The position numbers and the translations under genes were made by a program. Shown one piece after another: positions 35,675 through 45,474 of a DNA stretch of 64,000 nucleotides. The notes under the pieces are model-generated. The model did not search any database and had not been told where the DNA came from. It saw only the letters and a program-made list of their open reading frames with translations. Position 1 is the first letter of the stretch, and each line of letters opens with the position of its first letter. Origin of the DNA: Roseibium album (GTDB lineage: Bacteria; Pseudomonadota; Alphaproteobacteria; Rhizobiales; Stappiaceae); the NCBI RefSeq assembly GCF_001404515.1, contig NZ_CXWE01000001.1, forward strand, positions 186,001 to 250,000. The letters are read 5' to 3'.

Positions 35675-38614
35675 ATGCGCCACAACCCGGTAGTTCTTCG
35701 CTCCATGTCGATTTTGTTGCCGGACCCGATCAATAGTGTGATCAGACGTGTTGTTTTAGCTTTTTGCGTGATCGTCTCGGTGTTTGCGGCGTTGCCCGTT
35801 CAAGCACTTGAGCCGATTCCCGTTCCAATCGATATCGAGGCGCTCGATGTTACGAACTCAATCGAACTGCATCGGGACGCCGGAACACGTCTGCAGGTGT
35901 CCACGGCACCCGGCGCGGACGGCATCGTGCGCAGGATCGAAGTTCCATCGCTTGACGGCAACAACACGAACTGGGCTGTTTTCGCGCTTGCCAATACCAG
36001 TGACGAACAGATCGATCGTCTCATCGTTGCGCCGAATTACAAGCTGGTCGGATCGGATCTCTTCTGGCCAGACCTCGGTTCGTCGCGCATAGCCGCGATC
36101 ACGCCGAGCCAGGGCATTGCGCCCGAAAGACTGAAGAGCCTGGAAGCAGACGTTTTCCTCGTAACGCTCGATCCCGGTTCGATCGTCACATTCGTGGCCG
36201 AACTGACGACGCCCAAACTTCCCGAAGTGCGTATCTGGGAACCCGACGTCTACAAGGAAACGATCAACGCCTACACCCTCTACCGCGGCATCATTTTGGG
36301 GATTTCCGGTCTTCTGGCCTTGTTCCTGACCATCTTGTTCGTGGTCAAGGGAACCGTCATGTTTCCTGCCACCGCGGCGCTGGCGTGGTCGGTCCTGGCC
36401 TATCTGTGTATCGATTTCGGCTTCTGGGGCCTTGTCTTCAATCTCGACGGTGGCGGCAGTCAATTGGCGCGGTCCTGCGCTGAAGTCATGCTTGCAGCCA
36501 GCCTGCTCATCTTTCTATACGCCTATCTCAATCTCAATCGCTGGAACATACACTACTCCCACCTGGCACTGACGACCCTGATCCTCATCCTCGGGCTTTT
36601 GGGCGTTGCGGTCTGGGATCCGTCAATTGCGGCAGGCGTTGCGCGCTTGTCACTCGGCGTTATCGGCGCACTCGGCTTCATAACGATTGCCGTGCTGGCA
36701 TTCCAGCAATACGACCGGGCGATCCTGCTGATCCCCACCTGGTGCCTTTTGATTGCCTGGCTTGTCGGCTCCGCCATGACGGTGACGGGATATCTATCTA
36801 ACGATATTGTTCAACCAGCGCTCGGTGGCGGCCTTGTTCTGATCGTCCTGCTCATCGGTTTCACGGTGATGCAGCACGCTTTTGCCGGTGGTGCAATCGC
36901 TCAAGGGCTGATCTCCGATGTTGAGCGCAAGGCATTGGCACTCACCGGTGCCGGCGACATTATCTGGGATTGGGATATCGACCGCGACCGGATCTATACG
37001 GGCAACGAGGTGGAGGAGTTGCTCAATCTCAAGCGCGGAGCGCTTGAAGGGCCGGCGAGGGACTGGCTGGAAGTTCTGCATCCACAGGACCGGGACCGGT
37101 TCCGGGCGACGCTTGACGCTGTTATCGACCAGCGTCGCGGCAAGGTCATGCAGACATTCCGCCTGCGATCTGAAGATGGACACTTCCGCTGGTTCAGGTT
37201 GCGCGCCCGGCCGATCATAGGGTCCGACGGTGAGGTGATACGCTGCGTTGGAACATTGCTTGACGTCACGGAGGAGCGCACGGCAGAAGAGCGGCTGCTT
37301 CATGATGCGGTACATGACAACCTGACCGGATTGCCGAACAGGGAACTGTTCGTCGATCGCCTGCGCACCAGTGTTGTGCGCTCGAAGGCGGAAGAAACAG
37401 CCAAACCCACTTTGCTCGTTCTCAATCTTGACCGCTTCAAGCAGGTCAATGACAGCATCGGCCTGTCGGCAGGTGACAGCATTCTCCTGACGGTGGCACG
37501 CCGTCTCGGCCGCCTGATTGGCCAGCAGGACACGCTTGGCAGGTTGTCCGGCGATCAGTATGGCCTGGTGCTCTTGTCGGAACAGGAGCCGGACAGGATC
37601 GTCGCCCTGGCGGATTCCCTGCGCAAAGCGGTCCGCGCACCGATCACGTTCGGGGACCGGGAAATCTTTCTGACCTGTTCGGTCGGGATTGCCTTCTTCG
37701 AGGGCGGCAAACAGGCCGTTGAAGATATGGTCACCAACGCGGAGATCGCGCTCAATCACGCCAAGCGACTGGGCGGTGATCGGCAGGAAGTTTTCAGACC
37801 TATCCTGCGGCCGCTCGACAAGAATATCGTCGATCTTGAAGCGGACCTGCGTGAGGCCATCAAGAAGGAAACGCTCGGCGTATTTTACCAGCCGATCATT
37901 CGCCTGGAAGACCAGTCCATTGCCGGTTACGAGGTTTTGGCGCGCTGGAACCACCCGAAGCGCGGAAAGATTGCACCATCGGAGTTTATTCCGATCGCAG
38001 AACAGTCTGGCCTGATCAACGAACTCGGGATGTACGTGCTGGACAAGGGAGCTCAGCAGCTCGCCTTCTGGCAGAGAGAGTATCCGATAAAAAGGCCGCT
38101 GTTTGCATCGGTGAACCTGTCGTCGCGCCAGTTGTTGAAACAGGATCTCATCAACGATGTGAAGGCGGTGCTTTCAAGGACATCTCTTGAACCGGGAACC
38201 TTGAAACTGGAATTGACGGAATCCCTCGTCATGTCAAATCCGGAATACTCGGCAAAGGTACTGGAGCGGCTGCGCAGCCTTGGGGCCGGGCTGTCTCTGG
38301 ATGATTTTGGAACCGGTCATTCCTCCCTGTCGTATTTGCAGCGCTTCCCGTTCGACACCATCAAGATCGACCAGTCCTTCGTGAAGACCAATGGATCGTC
38401 TGCCCGATCCGTCCTGCTTCGAACAATCGTCGCCATGGGCCACGATCTGGGCATGTCCGTTGTCGCGGAAGGTGCAGAAAGTGAGACGGATGCGCTGGAG
38501 CTCTACCAGCTCGGTTGCGAATTTGCACAGGGCTTCTTCTTCGGAGAAGCGATGTCTTCCTCCGATGCGACCAAGATGCTCCGGAAAATGCCGGCAGAAG
38601 CTGAAAGCGCATAG
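35675..38614 (+). CDS. Exported-sensor 7TM protein with degenerate GGDEF and EVL-type EAL domains
   Basis: A 979-residue membrane protein. A signal peptide (about 20-44) leads to a periplasmic beta-rich domain (about 45-195), then roughly seven TM helices (200-402), a PAS domain (about 415-535), a GGDEF domain (about 540-705) and an EAL domain (about 715-965). The GGDEF signature is replaced by SGDQY (625-629), so cyclase activity is unlikely. The EAL motif reads EVL (753-755), but downstream catalytic blocks NLSSRQL, ELTES, DDFGTGHSSL and KIDQSF look kept, so it may be a c-di-GMP phosphodiesterase or receptor. It starts one base after the GNAT stop. Confidence 0.92.
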   Translation: MRHNPVVLRSMSILLPDPINSVIRRVVLAFCVIVSVFAALPVQALEPIPVPIDIEALDVTNSIELHRDAGTRLQVSTAPGADGIVRRIEVPSLDGNNTNWAVFALANTSDEQIDRLIVAPNYKLVGSDLFWPDLGSSRIAAITPSQGIAPERLKSLEADVFLVTLDPGSIVTFVAELTTPKLPEVRIWEPDVYKETINAYTLYRGIILGISGLLALFLTILFVVKGTVMFPATAALAWSVLAYLCIDFGFWGLVFNLDGGGSQLARSCAEVMLAASLLIFLYAYLNLNRWNIHYSHLALTTLILILGLLGVAVWDPSIAAGVARLSLGVIGALGFITIAVLAFQQYDRAILLIPTWCLLIAWLVGSAMTVTGYLSNDIVQPALGGGLVLIVLLIGFTVMQHAFAGGAIAQGLISDVERKALALTGAGDIIWDWDIDRDRIYTGNEVEELLNLKRGALEGPARDWLEVLHPQDRDRFRATLDAVIDQRRGKVMQTFRLRSEDGHFRWFRLRARPIIGSDGEVIRCVGTLLDVTEERTAEERLLHDAVHDNLTGLPNRELFVDRLRTSVVRSKAEETAKPTLLVLNLDRFKQVNDSIGLSAGDSILLTVARRLGRLIGQQDTLGRLSGDQYGLVLLSEQEPDRIVALADSLRKAVRAPITFGDREIFLTCSVGIAFFEGGKQAVEDMVTNAEIALNHAKRLGGDRQEVFRPILRPLDKNIVDLEADLREAIKKETLGVFYQPIIRLEDQSIAGYEVLARWNHPKRGKIAPSEFIPIAEQSGLINELGMYVLDKGAQQLAFWQREYPIKRPLFASVNLSSRQLLKQDLINDVKAVLSRTSLEPGTLKLELTESLVMSNPEYSAKVLERLRSLGAGLSLDDFGTGHSSLSYLQRFPFDTIKIDQSFVKTNGSSARSVLLRTIVAMGHDLGMSVVAEGAESETDALELYQLGCEFAQGFFFGEAMSSSDATKMLRKMPAEAESA

Positions 38615-38668
38615 GCGTTCCCCGCCTGGCCTTGAACTCGTATGGCGCCCTGCGGCTGACAACGGGTG

Positions 38669-39592
38669 TCAGGGAACCAGTACCGGCACTGTCTTCTCCG
38701 TTTGGCGGATTTCCAGTGGCGTAGTGCCGAATGGATCGCCGTCAACTTGCGCAGCGACGGGCGAGGTTGAAGCGATAGTGGCCACGGAAAACGGCCGGAC
38801 GGTTGCGCCACGCGCCTTGTGTATTCGTCCGAACATCAGCGCCAATCCATAACGCAGGGAAGACCAGGGGTCGTCCTTGTCCAGCACCAGCATGTACAGA
38901 CCCGGGTCTGTCGCCCCGTGCGGGCAGATGACGAAGGGACCACCATAGTGGCGCGCATTGCTGGCGACCGCGAATTTTCCGTTGATCGTTTCGCCGTCCA
39001 GTGAAATTTCCAGATGGCTCGCCTTGCGTTTGAAACCGATCCTGAAAGCAGTGATCACGTAGGCAAGCTTGCCGAACTTCCGCTTGAGAGCCAGCGGCAC
39101 GGCGTGAACGATTTCCGCATCGAAGCCGCTGGACGCCATGAGAACAAACGGATGACCGTTGGCAAGTCCGAAGCGCAGAGATTTCGTCTTCTGCCGCCAG
39201 ATCATGTCAGCGATCGCAAGCGGCTTTCGTGGCAGACCGAGTTCGAGAGCAAGGACGTTCGCCGTCCCGAAGGGGATGACAGCAAGCTGCGGCGGGTCGG
39301 GATTGTTCTGAAAGCCCGTCAGTGCCTCGTTGATCGATCCATCGCCCCCGGCAACGACAAGCGTTCGAACACCCAGGCCTGGGTTGGCACAGACTTCGCC
39401 GATTTCACCGGCATGCCTGGTGAGTCTGATTTCTGTGCGGAAACCGAGATCTTCCAGTCTTGTACGGACGCTGTCGAGGAATTCCGCCTTGTATCCGCCG
39501 GAAGTGGGGTTCGCCATGATCAGCACGGACCCTGGAATGTCGGGTGCGGCTTGACGCCGCGATGCGGGAGCGGACCAGCAGAGATCTCTCAC
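38669..39592 (-). CDS. Diacylglycerol-kinase-family lipid kinase
   Basis: A 307-residue protein with the DAGK catalytic domain. It has IMANPTSGGYK near the N-terminus (nucleotide-binding), the signature VVAGGDGSINEALTG, and PFGTANVLALELGLP. The C-terminal half is the beta-rich second domain (FVLMASSGFDAEIVHAVP). The likely role is phosphorylation of diacylglycerol or another lipid (YegS/DgkB/BmrU group). It is convergent with the EAL gene and precedes no gene on its own strand; rnhA lies upstream. Confidence 0.9.
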   Translation of the reverse strand: MRDLCWSAPASRRQAAPDIPGSVLIMANPTSGGYKAEFLDSVRTRLEDLGFRTEIRLTRHAGEIGEVCANPGLGVRTLVVAGGDGSINEALTGFQNNPDPPQLAVIPFGTANVLALELGLPRKPLAIADMIWRQKTKSLRFGLANGHPFVLMASSGFDAEIVHAVPLALKRKFGKLAYVITAFRIGFKRKASHLEISLDGETINGKFAVASNARHYGGPFVICPHGATDPGLYMLVLDKDDPWSSLRYGLALMFGRIHKARGATVRPFSVATIASTSPVAAQVDGDPFGTTPLEIRQTEKTVPVLVP

Positions 39593-39626
39593 TTGATTTC
39601 CTCAGCGCGTCGGTCGGGAGCTGTAT

Positions 39627-40079
39627 TCAATCGCCGTTCTTATACGGTGCCATGCCGCCGCGCGCCAGTTCGTCCGCGCGTTCGTTGTCAGGATGCCCTG
39701 CATGACCCTTGACCCAGTGCCACGAAACGTCATGGCGTTCGCGTGCTTCGTCGAGGGCTTGCCAGAGGTCGGCATTCTTCACCGGTTTGTTGGCAGCCGT
39801 CCGCCAGTTCTTCCGTTTCCAGCCGTCCAGCCATTCGCGGATCCCGCTCCGCACGTAGGTGCTGTCCGTGTAGAGGTCGATCGCGCAGGGGCGCTTGAGT
39901 GCATTCAGTGCCTCGATTGCCGCGGTCAGTTCCATGCGGTTGTTGGTGGTTTCCGGCTCCCCGCCTTTCAGTTCCTTTTCGTGCTCGCCGAAACGAAGCA
40001 ACACACCCCATCCACCGGGGCCCGGATTTCCGGAACAGGCACCATCGGTGAAAACCGTTACGCGATTCTGATTGCTCAT
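39627..40079 (-). CDS. rnhA: Ribonuclease HI
   Basis: RNase HI cleaves RNA in RNA-DNA hybrids. The 150-residue protein has the four acidic catalytic residues Asp12 ([16 protein letters not shown]), Glu50 (NNRMELTA), Asp72 (LYTDSTYV) and Asp136 (NERADELA), plus the basic-protrusion region [10 protein letters not shown]. The length is the family norm. Its ATG overlaps the thrB stop by four bases, so thrB and rnhA are coupled. This thrB-rnhA pairing is common in alphaproteobacteria. Confidence 0.97.
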   Translation of the reverse strand: MSNQNRVTVFTDGACSGNPGPGGWGVLLRFGEHEKELKGGEPETTNNRMELTAAIEALNALKRPCAIDLYTDSTYVRSGIREWLDGWKRKNWRTAANKPVKNADLWQALDEARERHDVSWHWVKGHAGHPDNERADELARGGMAPYKNGD

Positions 40080-41041
40080 CGTTCCAGTCCGTAAGCCTCC
40101 GTACCGCCAATTGTCTGATGGAATTTCAGTTTCTTGAGGTATTCCAGTGGGTTCTTGGGTGTAACAAGGGCTCCCTCGGGCACGCTCAACCAGTCATAAA
40201 GCCGCGTGAGCAGGAACCTTAAGGCAGCACCGCGGCAAAGGGTCGGTAACGCGTCGTATTCGTTGGAGTCGAGCTGGCGAACGGAAGTGTAACCTTTCAA
40301 CAGTGCCCTGGCCTTTGTCACGTTGAACGAAAGGTCGATTTCAAAACACCAGGCATTCAGGCAGATCGCGATATCGTAGGCAAACGCATCGTTGCAGGCG
40401 AAATAAAAGTCGATCAGACCCGAAAGCTCGTTGCCGAGAAAGAAGACATTGTCCGGAAACAGGTCGGCGTGAATGACACCGTGCGGCAGGTCTGACGGCC
40501 AGGTCGCTTCGAGATGCGCCAGTTCCCGCGTAATCTCGTCTCCCAGTCCCGGATGAACAGTGTCGCTCCGGTCTCCGCATTGTTCGAACAAGGGCCGCCA
40601 GCCGGCGACATTCAGCGCATTGGTCCGAAAACCGTCATAGTCCTGGCCGTCAAGATGCAGTTCGGCCATCGCCCTTCCAAGGCCGGCGCAATGTTCAACC
40701 CGTGGGCGCTTGACCCACATGCCTTCCAGAAATGTGACAAGCGCGGCCGGGCGGCCAGCCAGCGTCCCAAGCAGATCGCCATCCCTTGATGGAACAGGTG
40801 TCGGGCAGGAAAGACCCTTGCCGGCAAGGTGCTGCAAAAGATTGAGGAAATAGGGCAGATCGTCGGGATCTACCCGTTTTTCGTAAAGTGTCAGAATGTA
40901 GGAGGCCTTGTCGGTATGGACGAGAAAGTTGCTGTTCTCAACACCCTCGGCAATGCCTTTGAACGAAAGCAGGCGCCCCACATCGTAGGTTCCGATGAAG
41001 TCTTGCAATTCCTCATCGGTCACTTCGGTATAAACGGCCAT
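40076..41041 (-). CDS. thrB: Homoserine kinase (APH-fold type)
   Basis: ThrB phosphorylates homoserine for threonine synthesis. This is the 321-residue aminoglycoside-phosphotransferase-fold type found in alpha- and some other proteobacteria, not the GHMP type. It opens [22 protein letters not shown]. It has [23 protein letters not shown] (nucleotide-binding region), the catalytic loop [14 protein letters not shown] and [15 protein letters not shown]. It lies four bases after ispH and is coupled to rnhA. The product feeds ThrC, encoded 7 kb away in this window. Confidence 0.95.
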   Translation of the reverse strand: MAVYTEVTDEELQDFIGTYDVGRLLSFKGIAEGVENSNFLVHTDKASYILTLYEKRVDPDDLPYFLNLLQHLAGKGLSCPTPVPSRDGDLLGTLAGRPAALVTFLEGMWVKRPRVEHCAGLGRAMAELHLDGQDYDGFRTNALNVAGWRPLFEQCGDRSDTVHPGLGDEITRELAHLEATWPSDLPHGVIHADLFPDNVFFLGNELSGLIDFYFACNDAFAYDIAICLNAWCFEIDLSFNVTKARALLKGYTSVRQLDSNEYDALPTLCRGAALRFLLTRLYDWLSVPEGALVTPKNPLEYLKKLKFHQTIGGTEAYGLER

Positions 41042-41045
41042 GTTC

Positions 41046-42044
41046 TTATCCGGTAGCCGCCTGGGGCGTCGAGACCACGTCTCTGAGTTCCCGTGGCAGA
41101 TTGAAGGAAATTGTCTCCTCAGCGGTTCGCACGGTTTCGACGATGACTTCGAACCGGGTGGAAAACGCGTCGATGATTTCCTCTACCAGAGTTTCCGGCG
41201 CCGATGCACCTGCCGTCAGTCCAAGGGACCGTGCGTCTTCGAAATCCGGCCACTCGATGTCGCTTGCACGCTGTATCAGAACCGCAACCTTGCAGCCGGC
41301 GCGTTCAGCAACTTCCCTCAGGCGCTGGGAATTGGAAGAATTCGGCGCACCGACAACAACCATTGCATCCACATCCGGCGCGACATGTTTTACCGCTTCC
41401 TGCCGGTTCGTTGTTGCGTAGCAGATATCTTCCTTGTGTGGGGCAACGATATCGGGAAAACGCTCCTGCAGGACCGCAACAATTCCGGCCGTGTCGTCAA
41501 CCGATAGAGTCGTCTGGGTAATGTAGGCGAGTGATCTGTCCGACTTGGGTTGAAATTTTCGGGCATCTTCCTCGGTTTCGATGAGCGCAACGGTTCCCGC
41601 CGGCAGCTGGCCCATCGTCCCGATGACTTCCGGATGGCCGGCATGTCCGATCAGAAGCACTTCACGATCGCGCCGATCGTGGATCTGAGCTTCCTTGTGC
41701 ACCTTGGAAACCAGCGGACACGTAGCGTCCAGAAAGAACATGTTGCGTGCCTCGGCATCTTCGGGCACCGACTTCGGGACGCCGTGCGCGGAAAAGATCA
41801 CGGGCCTGCCGGCATCATCAGCAGGAATTTCACTCAATTCCTCGACGAAGACTGCTCCCTTGGCTTTAAGACCATCAACAACGAATTTGTTGTGAACGAT
41901 TTCGTGGCGCACATAAACGGGACGGCCGTATTTTTCCAGCGCAAGTTCAACAATCTGGATCGCTCTGTCCACACCGGCGCAGAACCCGCGTGGCGCACAG
42001 AGTTTTATCGTAAGTGGCGGTTTTATCTGCTTGGTATCGCTCAT
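41046..42044 (-). CDS. ispH: 4-hydroxy-3-methylbut-2-enyl diphosphate reductase
   Basis: IspH (LytB) is the last enzyme of the MEP isoprenoid pathway and makes IPP and DMAPP with a [4Fe-4S] cluster. The three cluster cysteines are in [26 protein letters not shown] and [47 protein letters not shown] and [13 protein letters not shown] are also present. The 332-residue length is normal. It is the first gene of the leftward ispH-thrB-rnhA run. Confidence 0.97.
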   Translation of the reverse strand: MSDTKQIKPPLTIKLCAPRGFCAGVDRAIQIVELALEKYGRPVYVRHEIVHNKFVVDGLKAKGAVFVEELSEIPADDAGRPVIFSAHGVPKSVPEDAEARNMFFLDATCPLVSKVHKEAQIHDRRDREVLLIGHAGHPEVIGTMGQLPAGTVALIETEEDARKFQPKSDRSLAYITQTTLSVDDTAGIVAVLQERFPDIVAPHKEDICYATTNRQEAVKHVAPDVDAMVVVGAPNSSNSQRLREVAERAGCKVAVLIQRASDIEWPDFEDARSLGLTAGASAPETLVEEIIDAFSTRFEVIVETVRTAEETISFNLPRELRDVVSTPQAATG

Positions 42045-42267
42045 GGTGCTCTTTCAGCAAACCTTCCTGGCCGCAATAAGGGCTTCAAGGTCATGCCTGT
42101 CAAGTAGATGCGCTGATGTGCACACTATTTCAGCCACAATGAGATGCTTCAAGCTTTCAGGCGATCAAGCCTCGCCAAGCAAATGTTCACCTGCTATGAC
42201 ACTCCGCCAAGTTGCTTTTCGATCCGATGGGTAGATGATGATCAGTGCGTTCCAGGCCGTATTCGAC

Positions 42268-42822
42268 GTGAAACTGAAGACAATTCTGACAGCTGGTTTG
42301 TGCGCTGCGACCCTGGCAGGCTGTGGCGGAGGTTCCGACAGTATTGCCAGCAAGATAATCACGGGCGGACAGGAACCGATCGAAGTTTCTCCGGCAACCT
42401 TTGCACCGCCGGTGCCTTGTCCGTCCATGGAACTGAAGTCAAACGCTTACCTGATCAGGAATTACGTTCGCGGCAAAGAGGATGAATCCGAAGGCTTGCT
42501 CTATCAGGCAACGGTCGAAGACTGGGCAAACAGCTGCACCCAGCAGGCGGACGGTCAGCGGCTCATGAAAGTCGGGCTGTCCGGTGACGTAACACCTGGC
42601 CCGGCCTGGAAAGGCGGTGAGATCGTTCTGCCGCTGCGGGTCGCGATCGTGCCCGGCGGCACTGGTGCCAAACCCCTGAGCTCTGAAGTGCTGACCGTTC
42701 CTGTGACGCTCGGCGAGAGCGCGCCTGCGGAAAAGTGGACGTTGATCGAGGAAAAATTCACGATTCCGCAGGGCCAGAGCGTCAAGGTGGTGTTCGGATT
42801 TGATGAAGGGCGTCGCCGCTGA
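42268..42822 (+). CDS. Hypothetical lipoprotein
   Basis: A 184-residue predicted lipoprotein, function unknown. From the GTG at 42268 the protein begins MKLKTILTAGLCAATLAGC, a neat type II signal peptide with lipobox TLAGC, so the mature protein starts at Cys19. The mature part is mostly beta (YQATVEDWANSC, VGLSGDVTPGPAWKGGEIVLPLRVAIVPG) with two cysteines that may pair. An ATG at 42235 in the same frame would add 11 residues with less signal-like character. No sequence family is recognised. It is divergent from ispH. Confidence 0.72.
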   Translation: MKLKTILTAGLCAATLAGCGGGSDSIASKIITGGQEPIEVSPATFAPPVPCPSMELKSNAYLIRNYVRGKEDESEGLLYQATVEDWANSCTQQADGQRLMKVGLSGDVTPGPAWKGGEIVLPLRVAIVPGGTGAKPLSSEVLTVPVTLGESAPAEKWTLIEEKFTIPQGQSVKVVFGFDEGRRR

Positions 42823-43302
42823 GCGACGTCTTCCGCGGAAACGCACACACGCCGTGACCCACGGATCACAAGACTGTCGGGAAGCCGCTACGTTACCCTG
42901 GTTGCCGTGGGTCTTGTTTTGAAAGACTTCAATCCCGGCCGGATTAATCCTGTATTGACAAGGGTATTCCCCGCTCGCAAAATCCCGCCCGCAATCAGGG
43001 TCGTGACCTGTTTGGCGCGGCAACGCGCGTGCCCCACGCGGGAGAGCCCGGGTCAAATGACCCGGCGCCGAAGGAGCAACCGCCCCGGAAACTCTCAGGC
43101 AAAAGGACCGCATGGGGAACAACGCTCTGGAAAGCAGTGCTCCACTGAACTGTTCAGTGGACTGCTCACCGAAGGAGTAACTGGCGCGCGACTCATGGCG
43201 TTCGACAGGAAATCTCTCAGGTACTCGGACAGAGGGGGTGCTGGTTGACCGGTTCATGATCTGCCGGAATGCCAAGTAACGCCCTGCATTCGAGGACCAA
43301 TG
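42823..43302. other. Intergenic leader region of the glycine cleavage operon
   Basis: A 480-base gap without a gene. Most of it (about 43024-43245) is the tandem glycine riboswitch. The bases before it (42823-42990) should hold the promoter of gcvT. The bases after it (43246-43302) contain the gcvT ribosome-binding site. Confidence 0.75.
43024..43245 (+). promoter_or_regulatory. Tandem glycine riboswitch upstream of gcvT
   Basis: Two consecutive gcvT-type glycine aptamers. Aptamer 1 (about 43032-43117) shows GCGGGAGAGC, CGCCGAAGGAGCAA and CGGAAACTCTCAGGCAAAAG, closed by CCCCA/TGGGG. Aptamer 2 (about 43122-43243) shows CGCTCTGGAAAGC, CACCGAAGGAGTAA and GGAAATCTCTCAGGTACTCG, then GACAGAGGGGG. 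These are the conserved core strings of the family, and the two are joined by a short linker. The known role is to turn on glycine-cleavage genes when glycine is abundant, which fits gcvT-gcvH downstream. I see no clear intrinsic terminator after it, so control may be translational. Confidence 0.95.
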
Positions 43303-44454
43303 ATGGCAATGGCCACCGAAGTGACAGAATTGATGCAGACGCCACTTCACGATCTCCATCTGGAGCTCGGCGCACGCATGGTTCCGTTCGCGGGTTACAC
43401 AATGCCGGTGCAGTACCAGAACGGTATACTGGCCGAGCACCTGCACACGCGCAGCAAGGCCGGATTGTTCGATGTGTCTCACATGGGACAGCTTGTTCTC
43501 GTCGGGCCGGACCACGAGACGACAGCACACGCACTCGAAGCGTTGACCCCATCCAGTTTCGTCGATCTGCCGCGCGGGCGGCAGCGCTACTCTGTCCTGC
43601 TTAACCGCGAAGGCGGTGTCATCGACGATCTCATGGTGACACGGCCTGAAACCGACGCGGAAGACGGGCGTCTTTATCTGGTCGTCAACGCGGCGCGTAA
43701 AGAGGTCGACATCGCGCATTTTCGGAAAAATCTGCAAGACGCGGTCAAGCTCGAAGTCATCGAGGACCGGGCGCTGATTGCCGTACAGGGGCCGGAGGCT
43801 GTCAATGCTGTCGCTGCACATGCGCCGCAAGCAGCAGACCTCGCGTTCATGTCGGCATGTTCCACGCAGTTCGACGGCATTGATTGTCACGTCGGACGTG
43901 CCGGTTACACAGGTGAAGACGGCGTGGAATTGTCGGTTCCGGCCGGAGCCGCCGAACCGATCGCGCGGGCACTGCTGGCTGACGAGCGTATTGACGCGGT
44001 TGGTCTGGGAGCACGTGACAGTCTTCGGCTGGAGGCGGGCCTGTGCCTTTACGGTCACGATCTTGATGAAACAACATCACCGGTCGAAGCAAGCATAATT
44101 TTCTGCATGCAGAAACGCCGGCTTGAGGAGGGCGGTTTTCCGGGCGCGGACCGTATTCAACGGGAATTGAAGAACGGTCCGGGCCGGGTCCGGATCGGCG
44201 TCAGGCTCAACGGCGGGGTCCCCGCCCGCAACGGTGCGGAGATCGCGCAACCTGATGGGCCGGTTATCGGCACCGTCACCAGTGGCGGCTTTTGCCCCGT
44301 GGTCGGTGCGCCTGTCGCGATGGGATATGTGCCGGCCGGGTTTGCAAAGACCGGCACCGGATTGGAGCTGATCGTCCGCAATCGTCGTCTTCCGGCAACA
44401 GTTTCAGATATGCCCTTCGTGTCAAATCGCTACTATCGCAAATCAAACCCTTGA
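43303..44454 (+). CDS. gcvT: Glycine cleavage system aminomethyltransferase (T protein)
   Basis: GcvT transfers the one-carbon unit from the aminomethyl-lipoyl H protein to tetrahydrofolate and releases ammonia. The 383-residue protein has the family parts: LHLELGARMVPFAGYTMPVQY, HTRSKAGLFDVSHMGQ, VDLPRGRQRYSVLLN, GYTGEDGVELSVP and LRLEAGLCLYGHDLD. I chose ATG 43303, 6 bases after GAGGA; the ATG at 43300 sits only 3 bases from it. It is first in the gcvT-gcvH-osmC operon and sits under the tandem glycine riboswitch. Confidence 0.96.
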   Translation: MAMATEVTELMQTPLHDLHLELGARMVPFAGYTMPVQYQNGILAEHLHTRSKAGLFDVSHMGQLVLVGPDHETTAHALEALTPSSFVDLPRGRQRYSVLLNREGGVIDDLMVTRPETDAEDGRLYLVVNAARKEVDIAHFRKNLQDAVKLEVIEDRALIAVQGPEAVNAVAAHAPQAADLAFMSACSTQFDGIDCHVGRAGYTGEDGVELSVPAGAAEPIARALLADERIDAVGLGARDSLRLEAGLCLYGHDLDETTSPVEASIIFCMQKRRLEEGGFPGADRIQRELKNGPGRVRIGVRLNGGVPARNGAEIAQPDGPVIGTVTSGGFCPVVGAPVAMGYVPAGFAKTGTGLELIVRNRRLPATVSDMPFVSNRYYRKSNP

Positions 44455-44478
44455 ACAATCGAGAGAACGGATAAGGAC

Positions 44479-44850
44479 ATGACCACCTATTACTCCAAGG
44501 ATCACGAGTGGATTTCAGTTGACGGAGGCATCGCAACAATCGGCATCACCTCATATGCTCAAGAACAGCTCGGTGACGTTGTTTATGTCGAGTTGCCGGA
44601 TGCTGGCACCGAACTCGCCCAGGGCGACGAAGCGGGTGTCGTGGAGTCTGTAAAGGCGGCAAGTGAGGTCTACGCACCGATTGACGGTGAAGTGGTCGAG
44701 GCCAACGAAGCGCTTTCCGATGAGCCGGGGAAAGTGAACGAGGATCCGGAAGGCGCTGCCTGGTTTCTGAAAATGAAGGTTGGCAATGAAAGCCAGCTTG
44801 CAGAACTCTTGGACGAAGCAGGCTACAAGGCCTTTGTCGAGTCTCTTTGA
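44479..44850 (+). CDS. gcvH: Glycine cleavage system H protein
   Basis: The lipoyl carrier of the glycine cleavage system. The 123-residue length is normal. The lipoylation lysine is Lys59 in [30 protein letters not shown] and [19 protein letters not shown] are typical of the N-terminal half. It lies 24 bases after gcvT. Unusually, gcvP does not follow; an OsmC-family gene does. Confidence 0.97.
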   Translation: MTTYYSKDHEWISVDGGIATIGITSYAQEQLGDVVYVELPDAGTELAQGDEAGVVESVKAASEVYAPIDGEVVEANEALSDEPGKVNEDPEGAAWFLKMKVGNESQLAELLDEAGYKAFVESL

Positions 44851-44853
44851 ACC

Positions 44854-45339
44854 ATGGCAGGTCACTATTATACGGCTCAGGTGGAGTGGGCATGCGATGG
44901 CGACTATGCAGCCAATGCCTATTCCCGAGGCCATATCTGGCGTTTTGACGGCGGCCTGGAGGTACCGGCAAGCGCATCACCGACTGTGGTCGCTCCACCA
45001 CATTCAGTAGAGGCGGCCGTTGATCCGGAAGAAGCTTTCGTGGCCGCGATTTCTTCTTGCCACATGCTCTGGTTTCTCGATCTGGCCCGGCGGGCGAATT
45101 TCAATGTCGCCAGTTACCGGGATCACGCGGAGGGTGAAATGAGTCGCATTGGCCGTGGCAAGATGGCCATCACCAAAGTGGTTCTGCGTCCGGAAGTCAC
45201 GCTGATCGCAAGTGAACAACCCGACGAGTCCTGGTTAACCGACATGCACGAAAAAGCGCATGACGTCTGCTTTATCGCCAATTCCGTCAGGTGCGAGATC
45301 GTCATTGAGCAGGGTCCGGTGAAGCTGATCGCTCCCTAG
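44854..45339 (+). CDS. OsmC/Ohr family peroxiredoxin-like protein
   Basis: A 161-residue protein of the OsmC superfamily, thiol peroxidases that remove organic hydroperoxides. The two family cysteines are present: Cys69 in AAISSCHMLWFLDLA and Cys139 in HDVCFIANSV, with DPEEAFVAAISSCHM typical of the branch called OsmC-like. The start lies three bases after the gcvH stop, so it is in the glycine-regulated transcript. A terminator-like GC-rich palindromic stretch near 45370 (GCCCCGGCCTTTGTGCCGGGGC) may end the operon. Confidence 0.9.
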   Translation: MAGHYYTAQVEWACDGDYAANAYSRGHIWRFDGGLEVPASASPTVVAPPHSVEAAVDPEEAFVAAISSCHMLWFLDLARRANFNVASYRDHAEGEMSRIGRGKMAITKVVLRPEVTLIASEQPDESWLTDMHEKAHDVCFIANSVRCEIVIEQGPVKLIAP

Positions 45340-45369
45340 TCTTCCTGAAGGCAATTCGGATTGTGTCAT

Positions 45370-45391
45370 GCTGCCCCGGCCTTTGTGCCGG
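45370..45391 (+). terminator. Hairpin after the gcvT-gcvH-osmC operon
   Basis: GCCCCGGC and GCCGGGGC flank a 6-base loop (CTTTGT) at about 45371-45391, a perfect 8-base GC stem 30 bases after the OsmC stop. The following bases (ACTTGCATTTGAC) contain no long T-run, so termination strength is uncertain. Confidence 0.5.
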
Positions 45392-45474
45392 GGCACTTGC
45401 ATTTGACAAATCTCTCCCGGGAAATGGGACCCTGATGCTGACTGCAACGACAACACCCAGACTTGGAAACCCGG

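Noticed and set aside
36794..37954. 386-codon open frame on the minus strand
   Set aside because: Antisense to the PAS/GGDEF/EAL region of a well-supported gene; no family match and no ribosome-binding site.
42439..44058. 539-codon open frame on the minus strand
   Set aside because: It lies antisense to the lipoprotein gene, the glycine riboswitch and gcvT. Those have strong family evidence; the reverse frame has an Arg/Cys/His-rich composition typical of shadow frames in GC-rich DNA.
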